From Alphaproteobacteria bacterium (lineage in GTDB: Bacteria; Pseudomonadota; Alphaproteobacteria; Rhizobiales; Beijerinckiaceae), in contig VGCJ01000001.1 of assembly GCA_016870035.1 (NCBI GenBank), positions 1 through 64,000 on the forward strand: 64,000 nt of DNA, given 5' to 3'. Under the pieces are notes generated by a model that saw only the letters and a list, made by a program, of their open reading frames with translations, had not been told where the DNA came from and did not search any database. Made by a program: the position numbers and the translations under genes. Position 1 is the stretch's first letter, and each line of letters begins with the position of its first letter. This document shows positions 8,642 through 18,194 of this stretch, in pieces.

Positions 8642-10486
8642 TTACGCGCGGACTTTCACAAACTCACCCGGCGCATCACCTAATGTACCGTGATCGCCAC
8701 CGGGAACTCGCGCATCCACTTTCTCAGGTGCTTGCTCTTCAATCCATTTGATCCAATGAAGCCACCATGTGCCGGGCGTTTCTTGGGCGGATGCCACCCA
8801 GTCATCATACTCACCTTTTGGCGCTCCACCGGTCCAATATTGATATTTTGGTTTCGTAGCCGGATTGATGACCCCCGCAATATGCCCTGAGCCAGCAAGC
8901 ACATAAGTGACATTGCCACCGAAATATTTTGATCCGACGAAAACAGATTTTGCTGGAGCGATATGGTCTTCCTTCGCAGCCAAATTATAAACGGGGATCG
9001 ATATGCGTTTCAAATCAAGCTTGACATTGCCGAGCGTGATTTTTCCTTTCGACAATTTATTGTCGAGATAGCAATTGCGCAGATAGAAGGAATGATTTGC
9101 ACGCGGCATACGCGTTGAATCGGAATTCCAGAACAAGAGATCGAAGGGGAAAGGATTTTCACCCTTTAAATAGACATTCACGACATAAGACCAGATCAAA
9201 TCATTGGGCCTGAGCATGTTGAAGGCCGCCGCCATACTCGTCCCTTCAAGATAGCCACGCACATCCATTTTCTCTTCGATGGATTTAACTTGCTCTTCAT
9301 CAACAAAAACTTTGAGATCACCGGCATTTTCAAAATCAACTTGAGTGGTCAGCAGCGTCGCACTCGCGATGCGTTTATCATTTGTTGCCGCCATATAAGC
9401 GAGCGCAACAGACAACAAAGTACCACCGACGCAATAACCCATCGCGGTCACTTGTTTTTCGCCTGTAATTTTTTCAATTGTCTCAAGAGCTGCAAAAATG
9501 CCCTCGCGCATATAATCTTCGTAACTCTTTTCAGCCTGCCGCTCATCGGGATTGACCCATGAAATCACAAAGATGGTCAGCCCTTGTGATACGGCCCAGC
9601 GGATAAAGCTCTTCTCGGGGTTGAGATCGAGAATATAAAATTTATTGATCCAAGGCGGCACAATCAGCAGAGGGCGTTTGAACACTGTCTCGGTGGTTGG
9701 CGTATATTGAATGAGTTCGATGAGATCATTGCGGAAAACAACTTTACCCCGCGTGGTCGCAAGATTGACACCAACTTGAAAATCACCAGGCACAGTTTGA
9801 CGGAGCTTCAAAGTGCCCTTACCGGCCTTGATATCCTCCACCATCATCTTCATGCCGCGTACGAGATTTTCGCCATTCTGCTCAAGCGTCGTGCGTAAGA
9901 GTTCCGGATTAGTGGCAACGAAATTCGTCGGCGCCAAAGCGCTTGATAATTGCTTCACATAGAATTGCGCTTTGTGTTTTGTATGCGGATCAATATCGTC
10001 AGCCTGTTGAACAAGATCATCCGCCCATTTTGTTGTGAGGAGATAGGCTTGTTTCACAAAATCAAAAACCGGATTGTCATTCCATTCAGGATCGCGAAAA
10101 CGTTTATCCGTGGGTTCCGGCTCAACAATGGGCGTTACCGCTTCGCCTTGCATTTTTTTTAAATTATTTGTCCAAAGATCGAGAAATCCCTTTGTGAGCG
10201 CGGTTTGCGCTATCACTAGACGTTGCGGATCGGACGCAACTTTCTCAATCACCTGCCCGAGTGTTTTGACAACATCACTCACTTCTTCTGACATGCCGGC
10301 TTTGGCACGCCCTTCTTCAACAGGCTTTAGTGAGGCGGTTGTTGCGTGACCAAGCTCTTCCATCAACCGAGCAGTATTGCTGGCGAGCGCCTGGTAATTC
10401 GGCACGGCGAAAGTTGAGGGGACGATGCCCGGAGTCGGTTTGGCCTTATCCGATGTCATTCCCTGATCCCCCGCGCTGTCACTCAC
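8642..10486 (-). CDS. phaC: class I poly(3-hydroxyalkanoate) synthase
   Basis: 614 residues, normal for class I PhaC, which polymerises (R)-3-hydroxyacyl-CoA at the granule surface. The lipase-like box GYCVGG puts the nucleophile at Cys352; Asp507 (EDHIAP) and His535 (GSGHIAG) complete the triad. The N-terminal PhaC domain spans about 100-270. A GTG at 10486 has AAGGA upstream; an ATG nine codons later is a possible alternative. No phaA/phaB or phasin gene is adjacent. It is divergent from a small lipoprotein gene, with about 80 bases for both promoters. Confidence 0.95.
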   Translation of the reverse strand: MSDSAGDQGMTSDKAKPTPGIVPSTFAVPNYQALASNTARLMEELGHATTASLKPVEEGRAKAGMSEEVSDVVKTLGQVIEKVASDPQRLVIAQTALTKGFLDLWTNNLKKMQGEAVTPIVEPEPTDKRFRDPEWNDNPVFDFVKQAYLLTTKWADDLVQQADDIDPHTKHKAQFYVKQLSSALAPTNFVATNPELLRTTLEQNGENLVRGMKMMVEDIKAGKGTLKLRQTVPGDFQVGVNLATTRGKVVFRNDLIELIQYTPTTETVFKRPLLIVPPWINKFYILDLNPEKSFIRWAVSQGLTIFVISWVNPDERQAEKSYEDYMREGIFAALETIEKITGEKQVTAMGYCVGGTLLSVALAYMAATNDKRIASATLLTTQVDFENAGDLKVFVDEEQVKSIEEKMDVRGYLEGTSMAAAFNMLRPNDLIWSYVVNVYLKGENPFPFDLLFWNSDSTRMPRANHSFYLRNCYLDNKLSKGKITLGNVKLDLKRISIPVYNLAAKEDHIAPAKSVFVGSKYFGGNVTYVLAGSGHIAGVINPATKPKYQYWTGGAPKGEYDDWVASAQETPGTWWLHWIKWIEEQAPEKVDARVPGGDHGTLGDAPGEFVKVRA

Positions 10487-10568
10487 GTTTTCCTTGCCGG
10501 ATTTACGACTTCACTGTAGCGCGGAAACAAGGCTCGTCGAGCCAGTAAATTGGTCGTATAAGGACGTT

Positions 10569-10913
10569 ATGACAAAATCTTGGCAGATCCGCAGCTTCTG
10601 CGCTGCCTCACTCTTCCTCGGCACAGCGCTGCTTCTTTCGGGCTGCGCCACCACGGCGAGCGAGCGAAAAAGCAGCGGGAACACTTTTAAAGACCTTGCG
10701 ATCTGGGCGGGATTTGCCACGAATGCCGAAGAACCGGCCGATTTCGTCAAAGAAACCCGTCCAACAGACTTGAAATATATGCCGGTGGGGGTCACGCCGG
10801 CTGGACCTAAGAAAAACGCGCGTAAACTAACGCCCGAAGAGTTAAAAGCGCTCGAGGATCGACTCGAAGCCGCGCGCCTTAAAAACGAAGCCGTAGGCGG
10901 ACAAACGCCTTAA
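10569..10913 (+). CDS. small putative lipoprotein
   Basis: 114 residues from the ATG at 10569, preceded by AAGGAC; the longer frame from 10494 lacks support. Residues 1-30 form a lipoprotein signal peptide with a hydrophobic core and the lipobox LLSGC, so the mature protein should begin with an acylated Cys. The rest is hydrophilic and Lys/Glu-rich, with a helical end (TPEELKALEDRLEAARLKNEA). Homologues are seen as conserved hypotheticals in Hyphomicrobiales. It is about 100 bases before the aminotransferase gene and may share its transcript. Confidence 0.8.
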   Translation: MTKSWQIRSFCAASLFLGTALLLSGCATTASERKSSGNTFKDLAIWAGFATNAEEPADFVKETRPTDLKYMPVGVTPAGPKKNARKLTPEELKALEDRLEAARLKNEAVGGQTP

Positions 10914-11020
10914 GCCATCTCATTTTCAGAAAAACTTTAGATTTTGCATCTAATTTTCTCATGAATTCGATACTGGCCCATGCTAGAGCCTGTCGTCCCC
11001 TCGCGTCTCTGAGCCCTCCG

Positions 11021-12241
11021 ATGAATGAATTTTATCGCATTCAGCGCCTTCCGCCCTATGTTTTCGAACAAGTAAACCGCATCAAGGCGGCGGCGCGTGC
11101 GCGAGGCGCGGATATTATCGATCTTGGCATGGGCAACCCCGATCTGCCTGCGCCCAAACATGTGATGGAAAAGCTTGTCGAAACCGTCGGCAAACCACGG
11201 ACGGACCGCTATTCATCCTCGCGCGGCATTCCGGGGTTGAGGCGCGCGCAAGCGGCCTATTATGAGCGGCGTTTTGGCGTAACGCTTAATCCTGACACAC
11301 AAGTCATCGCGACGCTCGGCTCGAAAGAAGGCTTCGCCAATATGGCGCAGGCGATCACCGCGCCGGGTGATGTCTTGCTTGTGCCGAACCCGTCCTACCC
11401 GATCCATGCGTTCGGCTTTCTGATGGCGGGCGGTGTGATCCGCTCGATACCCGCTGAACCGAATGAAGAGTTTTTCCGCGCGCTCACGCGTGCGGTGGTG
11501 CATTCAATTCCAAAACCGATTGCGCTTGTGACCTGTTATCCAGCCAACCCCACAGCCTATATCGCCTCACTTGATTTTTATCGCGAGCTTGTGGCGTTTG
11601 CGAAAAAGCATGAGCTTATTCTTCTGTCCGATTTGGCTTATGCAGAAGTCTATTTTGATGATCACGCGCCGCCGCCTTCCGTGCTTCAAGTGCCAGGCGC
11701 GATCGATGTCGCAGTCGAATTCACCTCGATGTCGAAAACCTTCTCAATGGCCGGATGGCGCATGGGCTTTGCGGTCGGCAATAACAAGCTTATCGCAGCT
11801 TTGGCACGCGTAAAATCTTACCTTGATTATGGCGCTTTCACGCCCATTCAAGTGGCAGCAACCGCCGCGCTCAATGGCCCTGAAGACTGCATTCATGAGA
11901 TGCGCGCCGTCTATCGCAATCGTCGCGATGCTTTAATTGAAAGTTTTGGCAATGCCGGATGGGAGATTGACCCACCCGGTGCTTCCATGTTTGCGTGGGT
12001 CAAAATTCCCGAACCGTTCACGAGCATGGGCAGTCTCGAATTTTCGAAACTTATGGTCGAGAAGGCCGATGTGGCGGTGGCACCCGGCATCGGTTTTGGT
12101 GAACATGGCGATGAATATGTACGCATCGCGATTGTTGAAAATGAGCAACGTCTAAGGCAAGCAGCGCGTAATGTCCGACGCTTCCTTGAAACTGCAGACA
12201 AAATATTTCACAACGTCGTCCCGATGGTGGCCAAAGGCTGA
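11021..12241 (+). CDS. AlaC/DapL-like class I aminotransferase
   Basis: 406 residues from the ATG at 11021, where family similarity begins (FYRIQRLPPYVFEQVN); the frame is open to 10961. PLP-binding features: DLGMGNPDLP near the start, the Schiff-base Lys in SMSKTFSMAGWR, and the terminal arginine in EYVRIAIVE. The sequence resembles E. coli AlaC (glutamate-pyruvate transaminase) and genes labelled LL-diaminopimelate aminotransferase in alphaproteobacteria. The position directly before hom is conserved and suggests a role in aspartate-family or alanine metabolism. The AlaC-like reaction is preferred; the dapL label would need assay. Confidence 0.88.
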   Translation: MNEFYRIQRLPPYVFEQVNRIKAAARARGADIIDLGMGNPDLPAPKHVMEKLVETVGKPRTDRYSSSRGIPGLRRAQAAYYERRFGVTLNPDTQVIATLGSKEGFANMAQAITAPGDVLLVPNPSYPIHAFGFLMAGGVIRSIPAEPNEEFFRALTRAVVHSIPKPIALVTCYPANPTAYIASLDFYRELVAFAKKHELILLSDLAYAEVYFDDHAPPPSVLQVPGAIDVAVEFTSMSKTFSMAGWRMGFAVGNNKLIAALARVKSYLDYGAFTPIQVAATAALNGPEDCIHEMRAVYRNRRDALIESFGNAGWEIDPPGASMFAWVKIPEPFTSMGSLEFSKLMVEKADVAVAPGIGFGEHGDEYVRIAIVENEQRLRQAARNVRRFLETADKIFHNVVPMVAKG

Positions 12242-12268
12242 TCACCCGTTTTAGTTTTGGAACTCTCA

Positions 12269-13591
12269 ATGACATCCCCTCTTTGTATTGGTATTATCGG
12301 TCTTGGCACTGTGGGCGCAGCGCTTGTCAGCTCGCTTCAAAAAAACGCAAATTTCATCGCGAGCCGCACGGGCCGCCCGCTTGTTGTTGTCGCCGTTTCT
12401 GCGCGTGACAAATCACGCGATCGCGGGTTCGATGTTAAAGACCTTGAATGGTTTGACGATCCAGTGGCGCTTGCGCGTTCCAACCGCGTTGACGTTGTTG
12501 TTGAATTGATTGGTGGCGCGGATGGTACGGCGAAAGAGGCCGTTGAAGCGGCTCTTGCCAGCGGCAAATCAGTGGTAACCGCCAATAAAGCGTTACTGGC
12601 GAAACACGGCAGCCCCCTTGTTGCGCTGGCAGAAAAAAACAATGTCGCTTTGAATTTTGAAGCCTCTGTTGCGGGCGGTATTCCGATTGTGAAAACATTG
12701 CGCGAGTCAATTGCGGGCAATCACGTTACGCGCGTGTCGGGTATTTTGAACGGCACCTGTAATTATATTCTCTCGCGCATGGAGCTTGAGGGTCTCACTT
12801 TCGAGGATTGCCTCAAAGACGCGCAGCGTTTAGGTTATGCGGAAGCTGATCCGACTTTTGATGTCGGCGGTTTTGACACCGCGCATAAGCTTTCCATTCT
12901 CACCTCACTTGCCTTTGGCACCGAGATTGATTCTGAAGCGGTTTACGTTGAAGGCATCGCGTCGATCAAGCCGCTCGATCTTGTGATGGCGGATGAACTC
13001 GGCTATCGCATCAAATTGCTTGGCGTGGCCGAGCGCACATCAACCGGCATTGAACAACGCGTGCATCCCACCATGGTGCCGAAGCATTGGGCGATTGCGC
13101 AAGTGATGGGTGTTACGAATGCAGTGAATGTGATGGCCGATATTGTCGGCGAGATAACGCTTGTGGGCCCCGGTGCGGGGGGGAATGCCACCGCATCCTC
13201 GGTGCTTTCCGATCTTGTTGATATCGCGCGCGGCCTTCATGTGCCACCTTTGGGTGTAAGCTCAAAAGCTTTGACTCAAACCGACCAGGCGCCGATGCAA
13301 CGCCATGAAGGCGGCTATTATATTCGACTCACAGTGCGCGACAAACCGGGTGCAGCGGCAGGCATTGCCACACGCATGGCTGAACAACAGATTTCGCTTG
13401 AAAGCATTGTGCAAAAGCGCCCACCCGCTTCGCGTGCCGCTGATCCTGCAGGAAAAGCGGGCACACCTGTGCCCGTTGTTCTTATTACCTATGCCACAAC
13501 CGAAGAAGCGATCCGCCGAGCGCTTGACGCGGTGATGGCCGATGGTCATATCGCGGAACCGCCTCAACTCATCCGCATAGAGCGGGGATGA
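12269..13591 (+). CDS. hom: homoserine dehydrogenase
   Basis: 440 residues. It reduces aspartate semialdehyde to homoserine, the branch point to threonine and methionine. The N-terminal Rossmann motif GIIGLGTVGAAL (about 6-17), the catalytic domain with GILNGTCNYIL and AEADPTFDVGG, and a C-terminal ACT domain (about 350-430, YIRLTVRDKPGAAAGIA) for allosteric control are all present. The ATG at 12269 is chosen over an in-frame start four codons earlier. It lies between the aminotransferase and glpX on one strand, as in many Hyphomicrobiales. Confidence 0.95.
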   Translation: MTSPLCIGIIGLGTVGAALVSSLQKNANFIASRTGRPLVVVAVSARDKSRDRGFDVKDLEWFDDPVALARSNRVDVVVELIGGADGTAKEAVEAALASGKSVVTANKALLAKHGSPLVALAEKNNVALNFEASVAGGIPIVKTLRESIAGNHVTRVSGILNGTCNYILSRMELEGLTFEDCLKDAQRLGYAEADPTFDVGGFDTAHKLSILTSLAFGTEIDSEAVYVEGIASIKPLDLVMADELGYRIKLLGVAERTSTGIEQRVHPTMVPKHWAIAQVMGVTNAVNVMADIVGEITLVGPGAGGNATASSVLSDLVDIARGLHVPPLGVSSKALTQTDQAPMQRHEGGYYIRLTVRDKPGAAAGIATRMAEQQISLESIVQKRPPASRAADPAGKAGTPVPVVLITYATTEEAIRRALDAVMADGHIAEPPQLIRIERG

Positions 13592-13624
13592 GTCGCCCAA
13601 AAAAATAAGGGTTAGGAGTGCTTG

Positions 13625-14629
13625 ATGACCCAGAACACCGAGATCCACGTTCCGCAGAAAGAGGTCATTGAGCGCATTTTGTCGATGGAATTGGTGCGCG
13701 TCACCGAACGCGCTGCGGTTTCAGCCGCGCGTTTACGCGGGCGCGGTGATGAGAAAGCGGCCGACCAAGCGGCGGTGGACGCGATGCGGCGCGAACTCAA
13801 TAAGCTGCCGATTGATGGCACAATCGTGATTGGCGAAGGCGAGCGCGATGAAGCGCCGATGCTTTTCATCGGCGAAAAAGTTGGCAATGGCACGGGCCCG
13901 AAAGTCGATATCGCGGTTGACCCTTTAGAAGGCACGACGCTCTGCGCCAAAGACATGCCCGGCGCGATTGCGGTGATGGCAATGGCGCAAGCGGGCTCGC
14001 TTCTCTATGCGCCTGACGTTTACATGGACAAGATCGCGATTGGCCCAGGTTATAAAAAAGGCATCGTCGATCTTGATGCTTCGCCTGAAGACAATATCCA
14101 CGCGCTTGCCAAAGCCAAAGGCGTGAAGCCGCATGAAATCAACGCGCTGATCATGGATCGCCCGCGCCACGCGGATTTGATCGCAGCGGTAAGAAAGACT
14201 GGCGCGAGCATTCGCCTCATCACCGACGGCGATGTTGCTGGCGTGATCTTCACAGCGATGCAACAAGAAACCGGCATTGATATTTATCTCGGCATTGGGG
14301 GCGCGCCCGAAGGTGTTCTTGCCGCGGCCGCACTTCGTTGCGTTGGCGGCCAGATGCAAGGTCGTCTTATTCTTGACACGCCCGCAAAAATTGAACGCGC
14401 GCGCGGCATGGGTGTGAAAGATCCCAAACGTAAATATGATATGGCGGAACTCGCAGCCGACGACGTGATTGTATCAGCCACTGGTGTGACCGATGGCGCG
14501 CTCATGCATGGCGTGCGCTTAAAGAATGATGTGATCGAAACGGAAACGATTGTCTATCGTTCAATCACAGGCACTGTCCGCCGCATTCATGGCGAGCATC
14601 GGGAGTTGGCGAAGTTTTTGTTGGATTAG
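13625..14629 (+). CDS. glpX: class II fructose-1,6-bisphosphatase
   Basis: 334 residues. It dephosphorylates fructose 1,6-bisphosphate (and often sedoheptulose 1,7-bisphosphate) in gluconeogenesis. GlpX signatures: GEGERDEAPMLFIGEKVG, the metal site DPLEGTTLCAK, IMDRPRHADLI, and GIGGAPEGVLAAAAL. GTTAGGAG stands about eight bases before the ATG at 13625; the TTG just before it is not needed. It probably shares a transcript with hom (about 30 bases apart). It converges on argC, only about a dozen bases away, without a visible terminator. Confidence 0.96.
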   Translation: MTQNTEIHVPQKEVIERILSMELVRVTERAAVSAARLRGRGDEKAADQAAVDAMRRELNKLPIDGTIVIGEGERDEAPMLFIGEKVGNGTGPKVDIAVDPLEGTTLCAKDMPGAIAVMAMAQAGSLLYAPDVYMDKIAIGPGYKKGIVDLDASPEDNIHALAKAKGVKPHEINALIMDRPRHADLIAAVRKTGASIRLITDGDVAGVIFTAMQQETGIDIYLGIGGAPEGVLAAAALRCVGGQMQGRLILDTPAKIERARGMGVKDPKRKYDMAELAADDVIVSATGVTDGALMHGVRLKNDVIETETIVYRSITGTVRRIHGEHRELAKFLLD

Positions 14630-14641
14630 GCGGTAGGCAAA

Positions 14642-15568
14642 CTACAACCCTAACATCAACTTCAAATTCTGCACCGCGGCCCCCGACGCCCCTTTGCCGA
14701 GATTATCGAGCTTGGCAACAAGTACCGCTTGACGTGCACTCTCATTAGCATAGATGCGCAATTCCAAAAGATCGGTGTTGTTGAGCGACTCCGCTTCCAG
14801 CCGACCTGATGTCATTGAGGCATCTGTCATGGTTACAACGCGCACATACTCGCAACCTTTATAACGTTCAACGTAAGCGTCATGAAGATCTTTGGCTTTT
14901 GGTTTGCCCTCAAGATGATCAAGATAAAGCGGCACGCTTACCAACATGCCTTGTTTGAGATTGCCGACAGACGGCACAAAAATGGGACGTTGATCGAGAT
15001 TAGAATAGTTTTGCAATTCAGGCAGATGTTTATGCCCAAGACCCAAACCATAAAGTTCAAAATGCGGCGCGATGCCTGCTTCATAAGATTCAATCATGGA
15101 TTTGCCGCCGCCCGAATAGCCTGAGACGGCATTCACAGTAATTGGATAAGACGGGAGGATGAAACCCGCATCGACAAGCGGACGAATGAGCGCAATCGCG
15201 CCGGTCGGATAGCAACCCGGATTTGCAACACGATGCGCCCCTTCAATCATATTGCGTTGGGTCGGATGCAATTCGGCAAAGCCATAAACCCATCCATGCA
15301 CGACACGATGCGCGGTTGAGGCATCAAGAATGCGCGGCGCATTCGCGCCCAAGTCATCAGCGAGCTTCACAGCCTCAATCGCCGCATCATCAGGCAAACA
15401 CAGAATGACTGCATCGACTTCCGCCATCAAAGCCTGACGCGCTTTCGGATCTTTGCGCTTGTCAGCATCGATACTCTTGATCTCGATGCCTTTGACATGC
15501 GCGAGACGCTCGCGGATTCCAAGACCCGTTGTGCCCGCTTCGCCGTCAATGAAAACCGTTGCTGTCAT
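14642..15568 (-). CDS. argC: N-acetyl-gamma-glutamyl-phosphate reductase (short type)
   Basis: 308 residues, the shorter type-2 ArgC. It catalyses the NADPH-dependent third step of arginine synthesis. Nucleotide-binding start VFIDGEAGTTGLGI, catalytic Cys in NPGCYPTG (about 117-124), and the GYSGGGKS loop (about 148-155) are visible. The C-terminal end LDNLGKGASGAAVQNL is typical. It is a single gene; the usual rplM-rpsI neighbours are not next to it. A short AT-rich interval upstream probably holds its promoter. Confidence 0.95.
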   Translation of the reverse strand: MTATVFIDGEAGTTGLGIRERLAHVKGIEIKSIDADKRKDPKARQALMAEVDAVILCLPDDAAIEAVKLADDLGANAPRILDASTAHRVVHGWVYGFAELHPTQRNMIEGAHRVANPGCYPTGAIALIRPLVDAGFILPSYPITVNAVSGYSGGGKSMIESYEAGIAPHFELYGLGLGHKHLPELQNYSNLDQRPIFVPSVGNLKQGMLVSVPLYLDHLEGKPKAKDLHDAYVERYKGCEYVRVVTMTDASMTSGRLEAESLNNTDLLELRIYANESARQAVLVAKLDNLGKGASGAAVQNLKLMLGL

Positions 15569-15696
15569 AATCTCTGCTCCGCGCTATTCAGACCCTACTG
15601 CAACCGTTAAATAATAACATGATCCAATTCTTTTAGTGGTCGCATGCTCTTAGCTAAAAGCCGGAAACCACCTTTTCGCCGCATGCTCCACCGCGC

Positions 15697-17121
15697 TCAT
15701 TTATACCCAATCAGACATTTCGTCTCGAGATAATCATGCAGACCAAATGCGCCATATTCGCGGCCATTGCCTGATTGCTTATAGCCGCCAAAGGCCGAGA
15801 AAGGATCAAAGGCCGGGTAATTAATCTGCACGGCGCCATTACGCAAACGGCGCGCCACCGCCCTCGCCTTCTCTATGTCAGCTGATTGCACATAGCCCGC
15901 AAGTCCATATTCGGTATCATGCGCAATCTCGAGCGCCTCATCAATCGAGCCATAGCCCATGATCATCAAAGTCATGCCGAAGATTTCATTCTTCGCAATG
16001 CGCATATCACGCGTGACATTGCCGAATATTGTGGGCTTGGCGAAATAGCCGCGCGTCAATCCATCGGGCAGACCGAGACCACCGGTCACGAGTGTGGCGC
16101 CATCTTCAATGCCCATTTTGATGAGGCCTTGCACCTTCTCCCAATGCGCTTTTGAAATCAGCGGACCCAATGTTGTTTTGGGATCATTCGGATCGCCAAG
16201 CACGTATGATTCAGCGGCACGTTTCGCAATCGCCATCACCTCATTCATACGATGATGGGGCACCAACATACGCTGTGGCGAGTCACAACTTTCGCCCGAA
16301 TTGATATAGCACCCTGCAACGCCATTGGTGACAGCCGATTCAAAATCGACATCATCAAGCACGATATTGGCCGAATTGCCGCCGAGCTCTTGCGCGACAC
16401 GTTTCACGGTGTCGGCCGCAGCTTTGGCAACCGCAATACCGCCGCGTGTTGAGCCGGTGAAGGACACCATATCGATATCGGGATGCGCGGCAATCGCCGC
16501 ACCCACTGTGGGCCCATCACCTTGCACAAGATTGAACACGCCTTGCGGCACGCCTGCTTCATGCAAGATTTCAGCAAAGACGATCGCCGAGAGCGGCGCG
16601 ATCTCTGAAGGCTTCAACACCATGGTGCAGCCGGCGGCGAGTGCGGGGGCTACCTTGCAGACGATTTGGTTGATCGGCCAATTCCACGGCGTGATCATGC
16701 CCACAACGCCGATGCCTTCATGCATAATCAAAGTTGTGCCTTGCAACCGTTCAAACTCATAAGTTTTGAGAACTTCAATCGTTGACTCAAAATGCGGGGT
16801 GCCCGAGCCCGCTTGCCATTCCATTGCGAAACCGCGCGGCGCGCCCATCTCGAGTGTCATTGCGTCAGCCACATCTTGGATGCGGCGTTGATAGACCTCA
16901 AGCACACGCGACAAAAGCGTAAGCCGCTCCTCACGCGTTGTTTGGGAGAAGGTCTGGAAGGCTTTACGCGCAGCCGCTACCGCGCGATCGACATCTTTCG
17001 TAGACCCAAGCGCGATCCGCGCGCAGACTTCTTCATTCGCCGGATTGATGACGTCGAAAGGATGAAGCGACACCGGATCGACCCATTGTCCATCGATATA
17101 GAATTTGAAATAATCGGTCAT
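15697..17121 (-). CDS. NAD(P)-dependent aldehyde dehydrogenase
   Basis: 474 residues. Aldehyde dehydrogenase superfamily: the oxyanion Asn segment TPWNWPINQI, the cofactor site FTGSTRGG, the general base Glu in ELGGNSANIVLDD, and the catalytic Cys in NSGESCDSPQRML. The last motif (more often GQ.C) is slightly unusual but keeps the Cys. The C-terminal FGGYKQSGNGREYG is normal. Substrate specificity cannot be deduced. It is downstream of the broken KirBac gene on the same strand with about 30 bases between them. Confidence 0.92.
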   Translation of the reverse strand: MTDYFKFYIDGQWVDPVSLHPFDVINPANEEVCARIALGSTKDVDRAVAAARKAFQTFSQTTREERLTLLSRVLEVYQRRIQDVADAMTLEMGAPRGFAMEWQAGSGTPHFESTIEVLKTYEFERLQGTTLIMHEGIGVVGMITPWNWPINQIVCKVAPALAAGCTMVLKPSEIAPLSAIVFAEILHEAGVPQGVFNLVQGDGPTVGAAIAAHPDIDMVSFTGSTRGGIAVAKAAADTVKRVAQELGGNSANIVLDDVDFESAVTNGVAGCYINSGESCDSPQRMLVPHHRMNEVMAIAKRAAESYVLGDPNDPKTTLGPLISKAHWEKVQGLIKMGIEDGATLVTGGLGLPDGLTRGYFAKPTIFGNVTRDMRIAKNEIFGMTLMIMGYGSIDEALEIAHDTEYGLAGYVQSADIEKARAVARRLRNGAVQINYPAFDPFSAFGGYKQSGNGREYGAFGLHDYLETKCLIGYK

Positions 17122-17152
17122 CTCGTTAAGCCTTTCTTCTCACCCCGTGCCG

Positions 17153-18039
17153 TCAATTTGTGGCGGCGTGCCCATCGGGCTTAAGATCATGGAATCGATC
17201 ATAATTCAGCATGGTCGAACCGTCCGAATGCGACTCAATAGAGTCGGCATAACGATGATCGCAACGAATGTCCTTCACATCATACCAGTGCCGCGCCCTC
17301 ACCTCTTGCGCCATATTCTCGTCATAACCCGCAATTGTGAGGATCAAAGTCGAGAGCGATGCGTCTCGGCCTTGACGTAACTCATACAAGGGCGATGCCT
17401 CGTCAATCACATGGAAGATCGACCATGACAAAAAAAGACGAGATTTTCAACGCGCTCCAATTTCAATTCGACGAAGCGACGAAAGCGATGGCCTTCTTTT
17501 GATTTACCTTCGGCCAAAATCCACAAACGCGCGGAGGCGTCCAAGACCGCATTATGCCACTCATTGGCGACACCAATCATCAGCGTGGGTTTGCCGTCCA
17601 TCATCGTCACCACCGGATGACGCGCAAACATAAAACGAGCCTGAGGACGTGCAAAGCGCGTGATCATCAAACCGGTCGTTACCGCGACAAACAACAAACA
17701 AAAGAAGTTCTCAATCGAAGCCACGAGATGGCCATAGGTGGTGGCCGGATGCATATCGCCAAAGCCAACCGTTGAAAGCGCTTCAACGGAAAAGAAAAAC
17801 AACATCGCAAGCGAACCGCCTTGCGTATTCGCGATCACATCGCCGCCGAGCCAATAGATGAAAGCAAACAAAAAATTCGTAGCGATAAAAATTGAGGCAA
17901 CGGTCAGAAAGAATTTCGGCCAGCTCATCGCCAGGCTTTCATGATAAAGATCACGAAAAGTCCGCCGCTTACCGCCCAAAATGGTAAAAGAGCGCCGCCC
18001 GATCCAGACCTGGCACGGCTTTTTATTCGAAGAGGCCAT
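17153..18039 (-). pseudogene. KirBac inward-rectifier K+ channel, frameshifted
   Basis: Two frames together make one KirBac channel. Frame one (18039 to 17407) has the slide helix, two membrane helices, the filter TVGFGD and the FARPQARFMFARHPVV junction into the cytoplasmic domain. It derails after ENLVFF. Frame two (from about 17430 to 17153) continues with LSWSIFHVIDEASPLYEL and the immunoglobulin-like domain ending RFHDLKPDG. The join falls on a run of seven T on the minus strand (7 A at 17430-17436); one extra T, or a -1 slip, restores VFFLSWS. It may be a homopolymer sequencing error, a true mutation or slippage. Intact length would be about 295 residues, normal for KirBac. Confidence 0.85.
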
Positions 18040-18194
18040 GAGACATCCAATATCTGTCGTTTGGGAAACACCCTAATAGCCGGTTCGGCCTCTGGAAAGC
18101 CCGTCAAAACCCCCTCCTGCTCCTCGCAAAAGGAATGGCTTGGCTTTTGCTCTCAAGATTGAAAGAATGAATTTATTAGGTCTAACCGGACGAA

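Noticed and set aside
7971-8693. 240-codon plus-strand frame
   Set aside because: Antisense to the isochorismatase-family gene, which has its catalytic residues.
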